From: Candidatus Endonucleibacter bathymodioli
GTDB lineage: Bacteria; Pseudomonadota; Gammaproteobacteria; Pseudomonadales; Endozoicomonadaceae
Direction of reading: 5' to 3'
Assembly: GCA_030674915.1 (NCBI GenBank)
Contig: JASXSV010000003.1
Location: 124,001 to 188,000 of the forward strand
DNA: 64,000 nucleotides
Below are positions 41,501 to 49,795 of the stretch, one piece after another. Numbering within the stretch: position 1 is the stretch's first letter; each line of letters begins with the position of its first letter. The translations under genes and the position numbers were made by a program. The notes below the pieces were generated by a model, which saw only the letters and a program-made list of their open reading frames with translations, did no database searches and had not been told where the DNA came from.

Positions 41501-44500
41501 TTAGCTGCTATCGATATGACTAGTGCGAAAGTGACACAGGAAAATTGCAAAGATGCTGTTGAGTTGATTAGGAATAAACTCAATGCGTATACAACAAAAA
41601 AGGCAGGGCTAGACAAGGTTGTAGAGGGTGCGGTTACGGAAAGTAATGTAACGGATGCAAAACAATTGGTAGAGGATATGAAGAGTGAACAGTGCGATGA
41701 TCTTGCCCAGAAGGTTGCTGACCAGAAAACAGCTATTAATTCTATTAATGATGCTGTGACTAAGCAACATGATTCTATTACTGCTGCTGTGACTCAGCAG
41801 AAGCAGAAGACGGATGAAGTTCAGGATTCAAATTATGAAGAGGATGCAGGTGATGCAGATGCAGATGCAGATGATGCAGATGATTCAGTTGAAAATCATT
41901 CGGATAAAAAGTCTAATCCTAGTGATAATTTAATGGATACTGATGCTGGTTCTAAGGCAGATAAGTCATATAATGAACCAGAAGAATTTTCTGTAGAAAA
42001 ACAAACAAAGTATGACGAATTATATAAGGAATATGAACGAATTTTTAAGAGGTCAGAGAATAGCTTGGGTGATAGTGATAATACTCATAGGTGTGATGGT
42101 ATTATTGCTAGCACTAACTGCTATTTTGCAAGTAGGAAAAATGTAATTCTTTCTATTGGGGATGCTATAAATATAAGGCACAATATTATTGAAGGTAAAA
42201 CTAGGTCTGATTCTCTTCTAAGTGTAGTGACTGATGCTAAACAGGAGATTGACAATAAAATCATGGATATGAAAAGGGAAGGGCTAGATAATGAGGGTGT
42301 TGATCCGTTAAAATCTCTTCTTGATATAAATAAAGTTTATGGTGAGTTAAAAGCAAATATTAATACACTGTATTCTCGGTCAGTATCTGCTGAAAGTGTC
42401 ATGATAAAATATGTGCAGAAGTTACTGCTGGTGAAAGGGGAAGAGCTGATCACAAGTATAGATAGTGAAATTGATATGATTCATAGAGAAGGTGAAGAAA
42501 TAAGCGAGATGTATAATAAGGCGAAATCTACTATTGATAGATTGAAGCAAAATGTGGAAGAGCTAAATACAAGGATACTATCTCTAGCTGACAATGCCTT
42601 TGGTGGAATGATGAGTAATGTAAATACTGGTATTTCTAACGTTGATGCTAAACTACAAATTATCATAAATCAGCGTGATTACATAGCAACGAAAGTGGAA
42701 GGTATTGATATCAATCAATATAGTAACATAAAGTCTTTGTCTAAAGATAAGGAAGAAGACATAATAAAAAGGAATGAGCAACTTATGGGTTTTTCTGATA
42801 AACTGAAGGAATTTATGTCTCAGATTCCCAAGAGTTCAGGTAAGTTTAAAGAATCTTATGGACAGATAAATGAGTTAGGTGAGAAGTTTACAGTTCTATC
42901 TAATGAGGTGAGTGCACGGGAAAAGCGTGATATGCTTGTAGAGGAACGTAGTAAGATAGGTGAATCTCTTAATTTGCATGATGAAAATATAAAATCATTG
43001 GGGAAGAAAGATATTGAGTCTATAGTGTCCAGGTTTTCACAAAATATAACCGTGTTAGAGGCAACTGACTTTGTATCTGAATTCAAAGAAACTTTTAATA
43101 AAGAAATAAAATATGCATCTTCATATGATGAGGAACTAAGGCTAAAAAGAAAAGAATATGAAGATTTAGGAGTAATATTTAGCAGTATGAATAAGACTCA
43201 AGATGATATGCATAAGTGTGATTCGTGGTGTCTGCTCTCTAGTAACTTAGAATTATCAAAAGAAAAAGTTGAACAGTTGCATGTAGAGATAGGGAAGAAT
43301 AAAGAGCAGTTTGAAAAAATTGTTTTATCATCACAAGGTACCATTGATTCTATTAATGTTGGTCTTGGCGATATTAATTCTGTAATTAGTGAGTTTGAGA
43401 AAGTCAATGGTAATATAAACAAATATATTAAAGATATAGGCATAGAGAAAACTAATTTTGGTGACTATAAAAAAAGCCAAAAAGATATCCTTGATAGTTT
43501 AATAGGGTTATCGATCCCTGAAGATTCAGAGAGTATTGAAAGCACAAGAGATTCTCTCGTCACAAAGTTGAAAGAGATGATTGCTAGTGCTGATGCATTA
43601 GAGAATGGAAAAAACAAACTATTTGAAACTATATCATCAAATACGCGACAGAAACTGAAGATGTTTTCAGATGAACTAACTTCTATTAAGACAAGTCTGG
43701 ATAATAAAAGAAGTGAATATGAGTCTTTGAAAAGTAATGCTAATGATAAGGTAGAGTTAGCGAAAAATATGTTAGGAACAGCATCTAGGGATGTGAAATT
43801 TGCTAAGTTTAATGAGATTAAAAGAAATGTTGTAAACAGTCTATCTGGGCTTACAGTAAAGATAGAAAAAATCACGACTGATCTTGTTGTTAATAAAGAC
43901 AATATATTGAAAATAAAAACCGATAAGGAAAATAACAAGGCAGATAATGAAAAGCTTGAGATGCCTCTCACGTTAACCAATTTAGATACAGTTGACTTAG
44001 AAAACAAGCAACAAAGTATAGGAAATGAATTTAATAATATTAAAAAGAACCAAGGTCTATATAAAGAAGAAAAGATCAATATGGATAAGATTACATCTGC
44101 AACGGTAATTGAGAATGATGTACGTGCTGCAGAAACATTGATTTCCAATATAAGGGAACTAAATACGAAAATGTTAAAGCTTGAGGAAGTATTATTGGGT
44201 CACGTAACATCCATTAATACACGTGTTACTGCTGTAACTACACAAAGTGGTTTGGTGCAAGGTGAGTTTAAGAAAGAAAAGGAGGCTAAGGAGGCTAAGG
44301 AGGTTAAGGAGGCCAATGAGGTTCAGGCTAGGCAGGTTCAGGAGGCTCAGGAGAAAGCGGATAAGGAGGTCAGTGAGCTTCAGACTAGGGCTCAGACTAG
44401 GGCTCAGGTTAGGGATAAGGCTAGTAGGGTTAAGAGCTATTTGAAACCTGTTCTACGTGATATTGTTAATAACCTAGAAAGTTTCGACAAGATGAAAAGT

Positions 44501-45400
44501 ACAATTTATCAAAATATTGATAACAGCGCAACGGTATTATTACGAGCACAGAGTGATAAGAAAGTTATTGATGATAATAATAAGAAACTAGATTCGGCGG
44601 TGACATTAGATTTTATAGATCTAGAAAAAGTAGAAAGTAATCACCAACGCTTGAAGGATAATATTAATAATGTTGATTCCGAAGTGGAAAGATATAGAAA
44701 GGTTCAAATTGAGCTGAATGATATTATAAAAGGAGAGGTTAGGGTAATAGATCTAGATACTGCAAAAATATTGCTATCTAACCTAAAAGAAATAAATAGT
44801 AAAAGTAATGACCTTTTCAAGGAAGTAATTACTCATAAAAAGGAGATGGATAAACTTTCTAGTGCTGTTACGCAACAAGGTGATTTGGTGGGCAAGGCGA
44901 ATACGGATCAGATTCAGGCTAAGCTGGTTCAGGATAAAGCTGATAAGGAAAAAGCTGATAAGGAGAAAGCTGATAAGGAGAAAGCTGATAAGGAGAAAGC
45001 TGATAAGGAGAAAGCTGATAAGGAGAAAGCTGATAAGGAGAAAGCTGATAAGGAGAAAGCTGATAAGGAGAAGCTGATAAGGAGAAAGCTGATAAGGAGA
45101 AAGCTGATAAGGAGAAAGCTGATAAGGAGAAAGCTGATAAGGAGGCTCAGGCTAATTCGGTTCAGAATAATGATATTAAGAAAAGAGATGTTTTTAATTT
45201 ATTTACGGGAATTATTAAAAGTGGTTGGGTGCAAGGTGAGGTTCAGAAAGAAAAGGAAGCTAAGGAGGCCAATGAGGTTCAGGCTAGGCGGGTTCAGGAG
45301 GCTCAGGAGAAAGCGGATAAGGAGGTCAGTGAGCTTCAGACTAGGGCTCAGACTAGGGCTCAGATTAGGGATAAGGCTAGTAGGGTTAAGAGCTATTTGA
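38519..45400 (+). CDS. Giant autotransporter, N-terminal and passenger part (frameshifted)
   Basis: Starts after a strong GAGAGGGAG site with a signal peptide (MKKSILGGIRLYGSG then LFCTLCVPSYVLS). About 2185 residues are in the correct frame: an N-terminal unique region (1-390), coiled-coil repeats of about 182 residues (three near-identical copies at 40225-41812 plus a divergent one before), a unique helical region rich in E, K, S, and a lysine/alanine-rich ADKEK array. Near 45071 one A is missing from an AAA in this array, so the last 110 codons here (LIRRK repeats) are out of frame and the true continuation is the next entry. Joined, the gene would have about 3200 codons. Two cysteine pairs (DACNIS region; TNCYF) are the few cysteines. 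Secretion through its own C-terminal barrel is inferred. Confidence 0.8.
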   Translation: MKKSILGGIRLYGSGFLLFCTLCVPSYVLSDMDTKDVTVEINGDNVLVTQDVLSDYDRQKQVRDEEFQVCTDYKENAGSLSYFEGLKTQGYIFFRCENSKSFLDDAKDKGYKIGLTDKQKLRMTFADGELLRMEQRTTLLDYVGYVMTEKLEALTDDQMKTLINGISLRRLFYMVNLDWGIDKGHLDKQLDKIKSNFDGVKKGTEEYKEAIKSMEITTTLMGKYIQNRGLNRPKKDMVEGESFDSPYYKKLHHTVVSTADKTKLSKFDENRFTLIKIITSHIESKYNAMAKCMANPDACNISPSGLDEKGWLAWLYSYLNNLVVDVSNLFTRDNNFYEGNVDNELIVGEGGVLTADDIKQLSPGSDNVMIGQDEAKENDDSELKRATKSGAKNELNKKFNSILLQIVGSMNQLENEISARNKVVIENANELSKVQGDKESIDNNNNDLTKPLQLDTIDMTSVKKAQVNIKGAAESMSNKLNAYTKTKKELEKVVDVEVTEDNVNDAQQLLLDMNGAKDLGKDDVGTYQAGINFINSALTTQRASVENAVKKETTDLAERTKKQDEENKKEEINRSFKLVMSNIVKRMEQLSKEITLIKNDMIKNGDDLLKAAGNKKVIEEKNNKLTNPLKLAAIDMTSAKVTQGNGKDAVELIRNKLNAYTTKKAGLDKVVEGAVTESNVMDAKQLVENMKSEQYDDLAQKVADQKIAINSINDAVTKQHDSITAAVTQQKQKMDLEESRKKQAQDENVKQEEINRSFKNIMTSVVSGLEQLNNKITKITTDMIKNGDDLLKAAGNKKVIEEKNNKLTNPLKLAAIDMTSAKVTQGNGKDAVELIRNKLNAYTTKKAGLDKVVEGAVTESNVMDAKQLVENMKSEQYDDLAQKVADQKIAINSINDAVTKQHDSIAAAVTQQKQKMDLEESRKKQAQDENVKQEEINRSFKNIMTSVVSSLEQLNNKITKITTEMIKNGDDLLKAAGNKKVIEENNNKLTNPLKLAAIDMTSAKVTQENCKDAVELIRNKLNAYTTKKAGLDKVVEGAVTESNVTDAKQLVEDMKSEQCDDLAQKVADQKTAINSINDAVTKQHDSITAAVTQQKQKTDEVQDSNYEEDAGDADADADDADDSVENHSDKKSNPSDNLMDTDAGSKADKSYNEPEEFSVEKQTKYDELYKEYERIFKRSENSLGDSDNTHRCDGIIASTNCYFASRKNVILSIGDAINIRHNIIEGKTRSDSLLSVVTDAKQEIDNKIMDMKREGLDNEGVDPLKSLLDINKVYGELKANINTLYSRSVSAESVMIKYVQKLLLVKGEELITSIDSEIDMIHREGEEISEMYNKAKSTIDRLKQNVEELNTRILSLADNAFGGMMSNVNTGISNVDAKLQIIINQRDYIATKVEGIDINQYSNIKSLSKDKEEDIIKRNEQLMGFSDKLKEFMSQIPKSSGKFKESYGQINELGEKFTVLSNEVSAREKRDMLVEERSKIGESLNLHDENIKSLGKKDIESIVSRFSQNITVLEATDFVSEFKETFNKEIKYASSYDEELRLKRKEYEDLGVIFSSMNKTQDDMHKCDSWCLLSSNLELSKEKVEQLHVEIGKNKEQFEKIVLSSQGTIDSINVGLGDINSVISEFEKVNGNINKYIKDIGIEKTNFGDYKKSQKDILDSLIGLSIPEDSESIESTRDSLVTKLKEMIASADALENGKNKLFETISSNTRQKLKMFSDELTSIKTSLDNKRSEYESLKSNANDKVELAKNMLGTASRDVKFAKFNEIKRNVVNSLSGLTVKIEKITTDLVVNKDNILKIKTDKENNKADNEKLEMPLTLTNLDTVDLENKQQSIGNEFNNIKKNQGLYKEEKINMDKITSATVIENDVRAAETLISNIRELNTKMLKLEEVLLGHVTSINTRVTAVTTQSGLVQGEFKKEKEAKEAKEVKEANEVQARQVQEAQEKADKEVSELQTRAQTRAQVRDKASRVKSYLKPVLRDIVNNLESFDKMKSTIYQNIDNSATVLLRAQSDKKVIDDNNKKLDSAVTLDFIDLEKVESNHQRLKDNINNVDSEVERYRKVQIELNDIIKGEVRVIDLDTAKILLSNLKEINSKSNDLFKEVITHKKEMDKLSSAVTQQGDLVGKANTDQIQAKLVQDKADKEKADKEKADKEKADKEKADKEKADKEKADKEKADKEKADKEKLIRRKLIRRKLIRRKLIRRKLIRRLRLIRFRIMILRKEMFLIYLRELLKVVGCKVRFRKKRKLRRPMRFRLGGFRRLRRKRIRRSVSFRLGLRLGLRLGIRLVGLRAI
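40225..41812 (+). repeat. Three 546-bp tandem repeats inside the autotransporter
   Basis: Units start about 40225, 40771 and 41317 with a 546-bp period (182 residues). Stretches such as AAGCAGCTGGTAATAAGAAA and GTAGAGGGTGCGGTTACGG are identical in all three. The near identity implies recent duplication or gene conversion. The protein unit is a predicted coiled coil. Confidence 0.92.
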
Positions 45401-45996
45401 AACCTGTTCTACGTGACATTGTTAATAACCTAGAAAGTTTCGACAAGATGGAAAGTACAATTTATAAAAATATTGATAACAGCGCAACGGTATTATCACG
45501 AGCACAGAGTGATAAGAAACTTATTGATGATAATAATAAGAAACTAGATTCGGCGGTGACATTAGATTTTATAGATCTAGAAAAAGTAGAAAGTAATCAC
45601 CAACGCTTGAAGGATAATATTAATAATGTTGATTCCGAAGTGGAAAGATATAGAAAGGTTCAAATTGAGCTGAATGATATTATAAAAGGAGAGGTTAGGG
45701 TAATAGATCTAGATACTGCAAAAATATTGCTATCTAACCTAAAAGAAATAAATAGTAAAAGTAATGACCTTTTCAAGGAAGTAATTACTCATGAAAAGGA
45801 GATGGATAAACTTTCTAGTGCTGTTACGCAACAAGGTGATTTGGTGGGCAAGGCGAATACGGATCAGATTCAGACTAAGCTGGTTCAGGAGAAAGCTGAT
45901 AAGGAGAAAGCTGACAAGGAGGCTCAGGCTAATTTGGTTCAGAATAATGATATTAAGAAAAGAGATGTTTTTAATTTATTTACGGGAATTATTAAA
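44246..45996 (+). repeat. Tandem duplication of a block with a variable ADKEK array
   Basis: Block A (44246-45219) and block B (45220-45996) are nearly identical, both running from AGTGGTT(T/G)GGTGCAAGG to GGGAATTATTAAA. They differ mainly in the number of 15-bp GCTGATAAGGAGAAA units: about fourteen in A (44939-45140) and two in B. Unit number is clearly unstable. Confidence 0.92.
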
Positions 45997-48120
45997 CGAC
46001 GTGAGGCTGATAATGCTAATCCGGTCCAGGATCAGAATAAGGGAAATAAGAATAAAAAAAGCACATACGTAGGAAAATCTCGAAAGCCCAACGCAATTAA
46101 TGACTTTATGAGTGTTATAGCTAGACAACCTAAGGCTAAGGCTGATAATGCTAATCCGGTTCAGGAGGCTCAGGTTAAGACGGATCAGTCAGTTCAGGGT
46201 CAGCCAGTTCAGGGTCAGCCGGTTCAGGATCAGTCAGTTCGGGATCAGTTAGTTCGGGATCAGTTAGTTCAGGGTCAGCCGGTTCAGGATGAGAATAAGG
46301 GAAATAAGAATAAAAAAAGCACATACGTAGGAAAATCTCGAAAGCCCAACGCAATTAATGACTTTATGAGTGTTATAGCTAGACAACCTAAGGCTAAGGC
46401 TGATAATGCTAATCCGGTTCAGGAGGCTCAGGTTAAGACGGATCAGTCAGTTCAGGGTCAGCCAGTTCAGGGTCAGCCGGTTCAGGATCAGTCAGTTCGG
46501 GATCAGTTAGTTCGGGATCAGTTAGTTCAGGGTCAGCCGGTTCAGGATGAGAATAAGGGAAATAAGAATAAAAAAAGCACATACGTAGGAAAATCTCGAA
46601 AGCCCAACGCAATTAATGACTTTATGAGTGTTATAGCTAGACAACCTAAGGCTGCTAATGCTAGTCCGGATCAGGATAATAAGCCTGTTCAGGAGAAGCC
46701 GGTTCAGGAGAATTTTCATAAGTCAGATAGGCCACCTTTTGAAGAGTCACTATCTATGTGGAGGCAATTTAAGGAGGAAGTTCATAACCCAGGATTAGAT
46801 GTGGAAAAAAGGATAAAATTACGTGCCAAAATATCAAAGTATTATCGAAAGATATCATTAGAGTTTCACCCAGACAAAGGTGGTAAAAAATCTGAGTATA
46901 TGCATGCACAGGTGAGGAAACAGTATTTGAAAGATATTTTGGATGGAAAAACAGTTGATGATCCTGATGCTAAAGTATTGACTGCAGAAGAAATGGTATT
47001 AAATAGCTGGGATTCATATCGAAGTAGTCCAGAGGAAAAAGGTATAACTGAAAGTTATATCGATAGTCTTTCAATGGTAATGTTTTTTGCAATGACCAAT
47101 TTGAGATGGGAGATGGCTAAAGGTATCAACAGCGTTGTGGCTGCCGTATCTTCGGAAAGAAGTAATTTGGGGGCGTTATCAGGCGGGATGGTCAGTCTTG
47201 ATAATCTGTCTGCAGAGGATCTTCAGGCAAGTATAACAAATCGTAACCCATTGCTAGAGAAAGAGGTTGGAAGCTGGCATACATTTGTTCAAGTAAATGG
47301 TGCTAAAGGCTATTTTAAAGAGCAGTCTCACCGTGCTAGGCAATCATTTAATAGCTATGGTTTAACTATCGGCGCTTTTAAAGAAATAGACCGAAACTTA
47401 ATGGCTGGTGTATTATTTGGCGCCCAAAAACATAATGCCAGTATTGGGCATACTGGTAAGCTAATTGGAGAAAGTGTTTTATTTGGACCCTTCATGTCAT
47501 GGGCTAAAAATAATTGGCATGTCGACACTTCATTGACTTGGACGAACACTTCATACCTTTCCAGTAGATATGATATGTCTGGCAATTCTTTAACAGGTCA
47601 TTACGGTGGTAGCGACTTGGCAGGTTATTTTAACCTTGGTTATGACATTCACATGAGTGGAGCTCTTCAGGGGCTGACATTAGAGCCAATGATTGAGCTT
47701 CTATATCAATACAGTGAGCTTGGTGGTTTCCACGAAACAGGTAACAGTATGTTTGCTTTGAAGGTTGGTAAGCGTCGACGTTTTCAGTCAGCCACCAGAG
47801 TAGGACTGAACATGGGCTATTTGTTGAAAGATCTAGAAAATCCCACTGAATTAGGTGTTACTTTTGGTTTTCAGAAACAATCATCAGGTCGGCAACATGG
47901 TAACTACGGTTATCTTAACAACGTGCAGGGGCCTGATGCAGCGGCATCATCAGATATAGCTTACGATTCGCCTTCTTCTAGTGCAAATAGTGTTTTCTAC
48001 GGACTTAGATTCCGCAGGCTATTAACTGGTAGCTCAACTATTAAGCTTGAGTTCTCGGGTGTCAAAGGTAATAGAGAGCGTGCTGAGAGCTTGCAGGTAG
48101 TGATAGAGAAAAAGATATAA
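45229..48120 (+). CDS. Giant autotransporter, C-terminal part with J domain and beta-barrel
   Basis: The in-frame continuation of the preceding gene after its frameshift; the correct frame is open from the ADKEK array, and GTG at 45229 is only the first internal start. Order: coiled-coil block duplicated from 44246-45219; 86-residue repeats (STYVGKSRKPNAINDFMSVI, then PVQGQPVQDQ runs); a J domain at about residues 506-600 with YYRKISLEFHPDKGG (HPD at 46867-46875); and a C-terminal domain of about 290 residues (SWHTFVQVNGAKGYFKEQ to SLQVVIEKKI) with the alternating pattern of an autotransporter beta-barrel. A J domain normally stimulates Hsp70 ATPase. Whether a functional full-length protein is made depends on the frameshift being a sequencing error or bypassed. 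Confidence 0.8.
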   Translation: MQGEVQKEKEAKEANEVQARRVQEAQEKADKEVSELQTRAQTRAQIRDKASRVKSYLKPVLRDIVNNLESFDKMESTIYKNIDNSATVLSRAQSDKKLIDDNNKKLDSAVTLDFIDLEKVESNHQRLKDNINNVDSEVERYRKVQIELNDIIKGEVRVIDLDTAKILLSNLKEINSKSNDLFKEVITHEKEMDKLSSAVTQQGDLVGKANTDQIQTKLVQEKADKEKADKEAQANLVQNNDIKKRDVFNLFTGIIKRREADNANPVQDQNKGNKNKKSTYVGKSRKPNAINDFMSVIARQPKAKADNANPVQEAQVKTDQSVQGQPVQGQPVQDQSVRDQLVRDQLVQGQPVQDENKGNKNKKSTYVGKSRKPNAINDFMSVIARQPKAKADNANPVQEAQVKTDQSVQGQPVQGQPVQDQSVRDQLVRDQLVQGQPVQDENKGNKNKKSTYVGKSRKPNAINDFMSVIARQPKAANASPDQDNKPVQEKPVQENFHKSDRPPFEESLSMWRQFKEEVHNPGLDVEKRIKLRAKISKYYRKISLEFHPDKGGKKSEYMHAQVRKQYLKDILDGKTVDDPDAKVLTAEEMVLNSWDSYRSSPEEKGITESYIDSLSMVMFFAMTNLRWEMAKGINSVVAAVSSERSNLGALSGGMVSLDNLSAEDLQASITNRNPLLEKEVGSWHTFVQVNGAKGYFKEQSHRARQSFNSYGLTIGAFKEIDRNLMAGVLFGAQKHNASIGHTGKLIGESVLFGPFMSWAKNNWHVDTSLTWTNTSYLSSRYDMSGNSLTGHYGGSDLAGYFNLGYDIHMSGALQGLTLEPMIELLYQYSELGGFHETGNSMFALKVGKRRRFQSATRVGLNMGYLLKDLENPTELGVTFGFQKQSSGRQHGNYGYLNNVQGPDAAASSDIAYDSPSSSANSVFYGLRFRRLLTGSSTIKLEFSGVKGNRERAESLQVVIEKKI
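46041..46661 (+). repeat. 258-bp tandem repeats inside the autotransporter
   Basis: Units begin at 46041, 46299 and 46557 (the third is partial). Each encodes 86 residues with STYVGKSRKPNAINDF and a run of QPVQGQPVQDQ-like hexapeptides. The first two are nearly identical. Confidence 0.92.
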
Positions 48121-48126
48121 TATTAT

Positions 48127-48245
48127 ACACTTTAATATTGATGGTGTGGGTAGGAGGCAAACGAACGAAATTTCATGAGCCGGAGAGTAGGAGTGGTTGG
48201 GTTGAGTGAGAGCAGTCAACAACCACCTACTCTTCAATGAGCACC
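48127..48245 (+). repeat. Member of the intergenic palindromic repeat family
   Basis: TTGATGGTGTGGGTAGGAGG, CAAACGAACGAA, CATGAGCCGGAGAGTAG, GTTGAGTGAGAGCAGTCAAC and CCTACTCTTCAAT. It starts 7 bp after the autotransporter stop codon. The ends (ATTG...GGTAGG and CCTACTCTTCAAT) are complementary. Confidence 0.72.
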
Positions 48246-48247
48246 CA

Positions 48248-48279
48248 CTGTGTCACTATAGTTGTCGTTTATCTTGATG
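48248..48279 (+). repeat. Solitary IS3-type left end
   Basis: CTGTGTCACTATAGTTGTCG closely matches the left end of the IS3 element at 20164 (CTGTGTCAGCATAGTTGTCC), and TTGATG follows in both. No transposase lies beside it. Confidence 0.5.
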
Positions 48280-48482
48280 TTTCCAACTCTCGATCGGATG
48301 GATAAACTGATGAGGCTACTAAAAATTACTGCTGTGTGGAGCTTGCTAGTGGAGCATTGGCATTATGGATAGGCAGACAATTACATTGAACAAGCATTAC
48401 CTTTTGCCAATAATATGTCGCGGATTCAAATCCGAAGTGCATCATCTAATCAGGTAGAAGAAGGGCCAGCTGAAAGGGAAGG

Positions 48483-49600
48483 TGCGATTAAGTCCCGATT
48501 TTTTAAGTGCATCGACACATTGCAGTCGATTTGCAGGTTAACAGTCCAATTTTTATTAGTTTTTCAGTGTCTGCATGCGCTTTCCCGACACACTGGCACA
48601 CTGATGCTATGTTTTGAGCATTTGCCCTACTCGGACGATGTTCGCCAAAGCAAATAGCATGGACAATTTGCTATCATTTTAGCTAATCCTCGGTAGCAAG
48701 CTTTGGTGAATCCGAACTGACATTTGATGATCCGAAACGGATGCTCAACCTTGGCTCGCACACTGGCTTTCATGTATTCTATATTGATCATAATGTTGTT
48801 GATCCGTGGATGTTTCTTCCAATCCCTTACTTTTCCTGGACGTTCCGAGATATGCCCGACGACACCTATGCCTTTCAACTCGTCCCGTTTTTCTGCGCCA
48901 CGATAACCGGCATCGACGAAAATGAACTCCTCATCACCATGCAGTAGATTTTCAGCTTGATTCAGATCGTGTTCGTTGGCAGCTGTGGTCGTAAGACTAT
49001 GCGTCAGCCCAGTTCGAGCATCGACACCGATATGAGGCTTCATGCCGAAGTGCCACTCATTACCCTTCTTGGTTTGCTGCATCTCTGGATCACTCTCACC
49101 GGCTTTGTTCTTGGTGGAGCTGGGAGGCTGCGATAATGGTGGCATACATCAGCGTGCCTTCTTTGACCAGTACACCAGCACCACTCAGCCAGTCATTCAC
49201 TTCGTTGAAGATTTTGCGTGCCAAATCATTACGCTCTAACAAGTGGCGGAAGCTCATGATCGTGGTGTGATCAGGGATCATTCCATTCGGTGATAGGCCA
49301 GCAAACAAACGCATGGCTGGGTGTCTACAAGGCATATTCCATCGCAGGATCACTCATGCTGTACCACTGCTGTATACAGTGAGTACGCAGCATCGTCATC
49401 AGGGAATACGGTCGGCGACCATTACCAGGCTTGGGGTAATATGGCTCGATAACTGACACCATCAGTTTTCAGGGAACCAGTGTTTTCATCCGTGCAAGAA
49501 ACTTCTCTTTGCGGGTTTGGCGGCGTTTATGCTGGTATTCGCTGTCGGCGAAGCTGAATTGGTGTCTCATGGTTCATACCATTAAAGAGAAGTGATAGGG
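48483..49600 (-). pseudogene. IS5-family element and transposase remnant (third type)
   Basis: Minus-strand fragments of an IS5-family transposase: [20 protein letters not shown] and HTTIMSFRHLLERNDLARKI near 49320-49200; [35 protein letters not shown] and [19 protein letters not shown] at 49060-48690. Frame breaks and premature ends show it is inactive. About 150 bp at its end are also found at 35279-35425. Confidence 0.8.
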
Positions 49601-49795
49601 ACTATCTCATTACCAGGAATTAACATAGTAAATTTTTTATTTTAATGTATTAGATGTGTTGTCATGCCTTGTCATTGTTAGTAATTTTTAATTGTCGATT
49701 GCAGTATGTTTTTGTAAAAATATGTCTTTTAAAAATCAATTTTATTTGCTAGATTTATATGAGGTATAAGGATTAATTAATAGAAGGAGCTTTAA

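Noticed and set aside
39751..41616. Repeated hydrophobic minus-strand frames (FFVVYALSLFLINS-type) opposite the autotransporter repeats
   Set aside because: They are antisense images of the coiled-coil repeats; lysine/asparagine-rich sense codons give phenylalanine/leucine-rich antisense. They recur only because the sense repeats do.
44247..45077. Arginine-rich frames with LRLGLRLG or LIRRK repeats
   Set aside because: Out-of-frame readings of the ADKEK and QTRAQTRAQ coding repeats.
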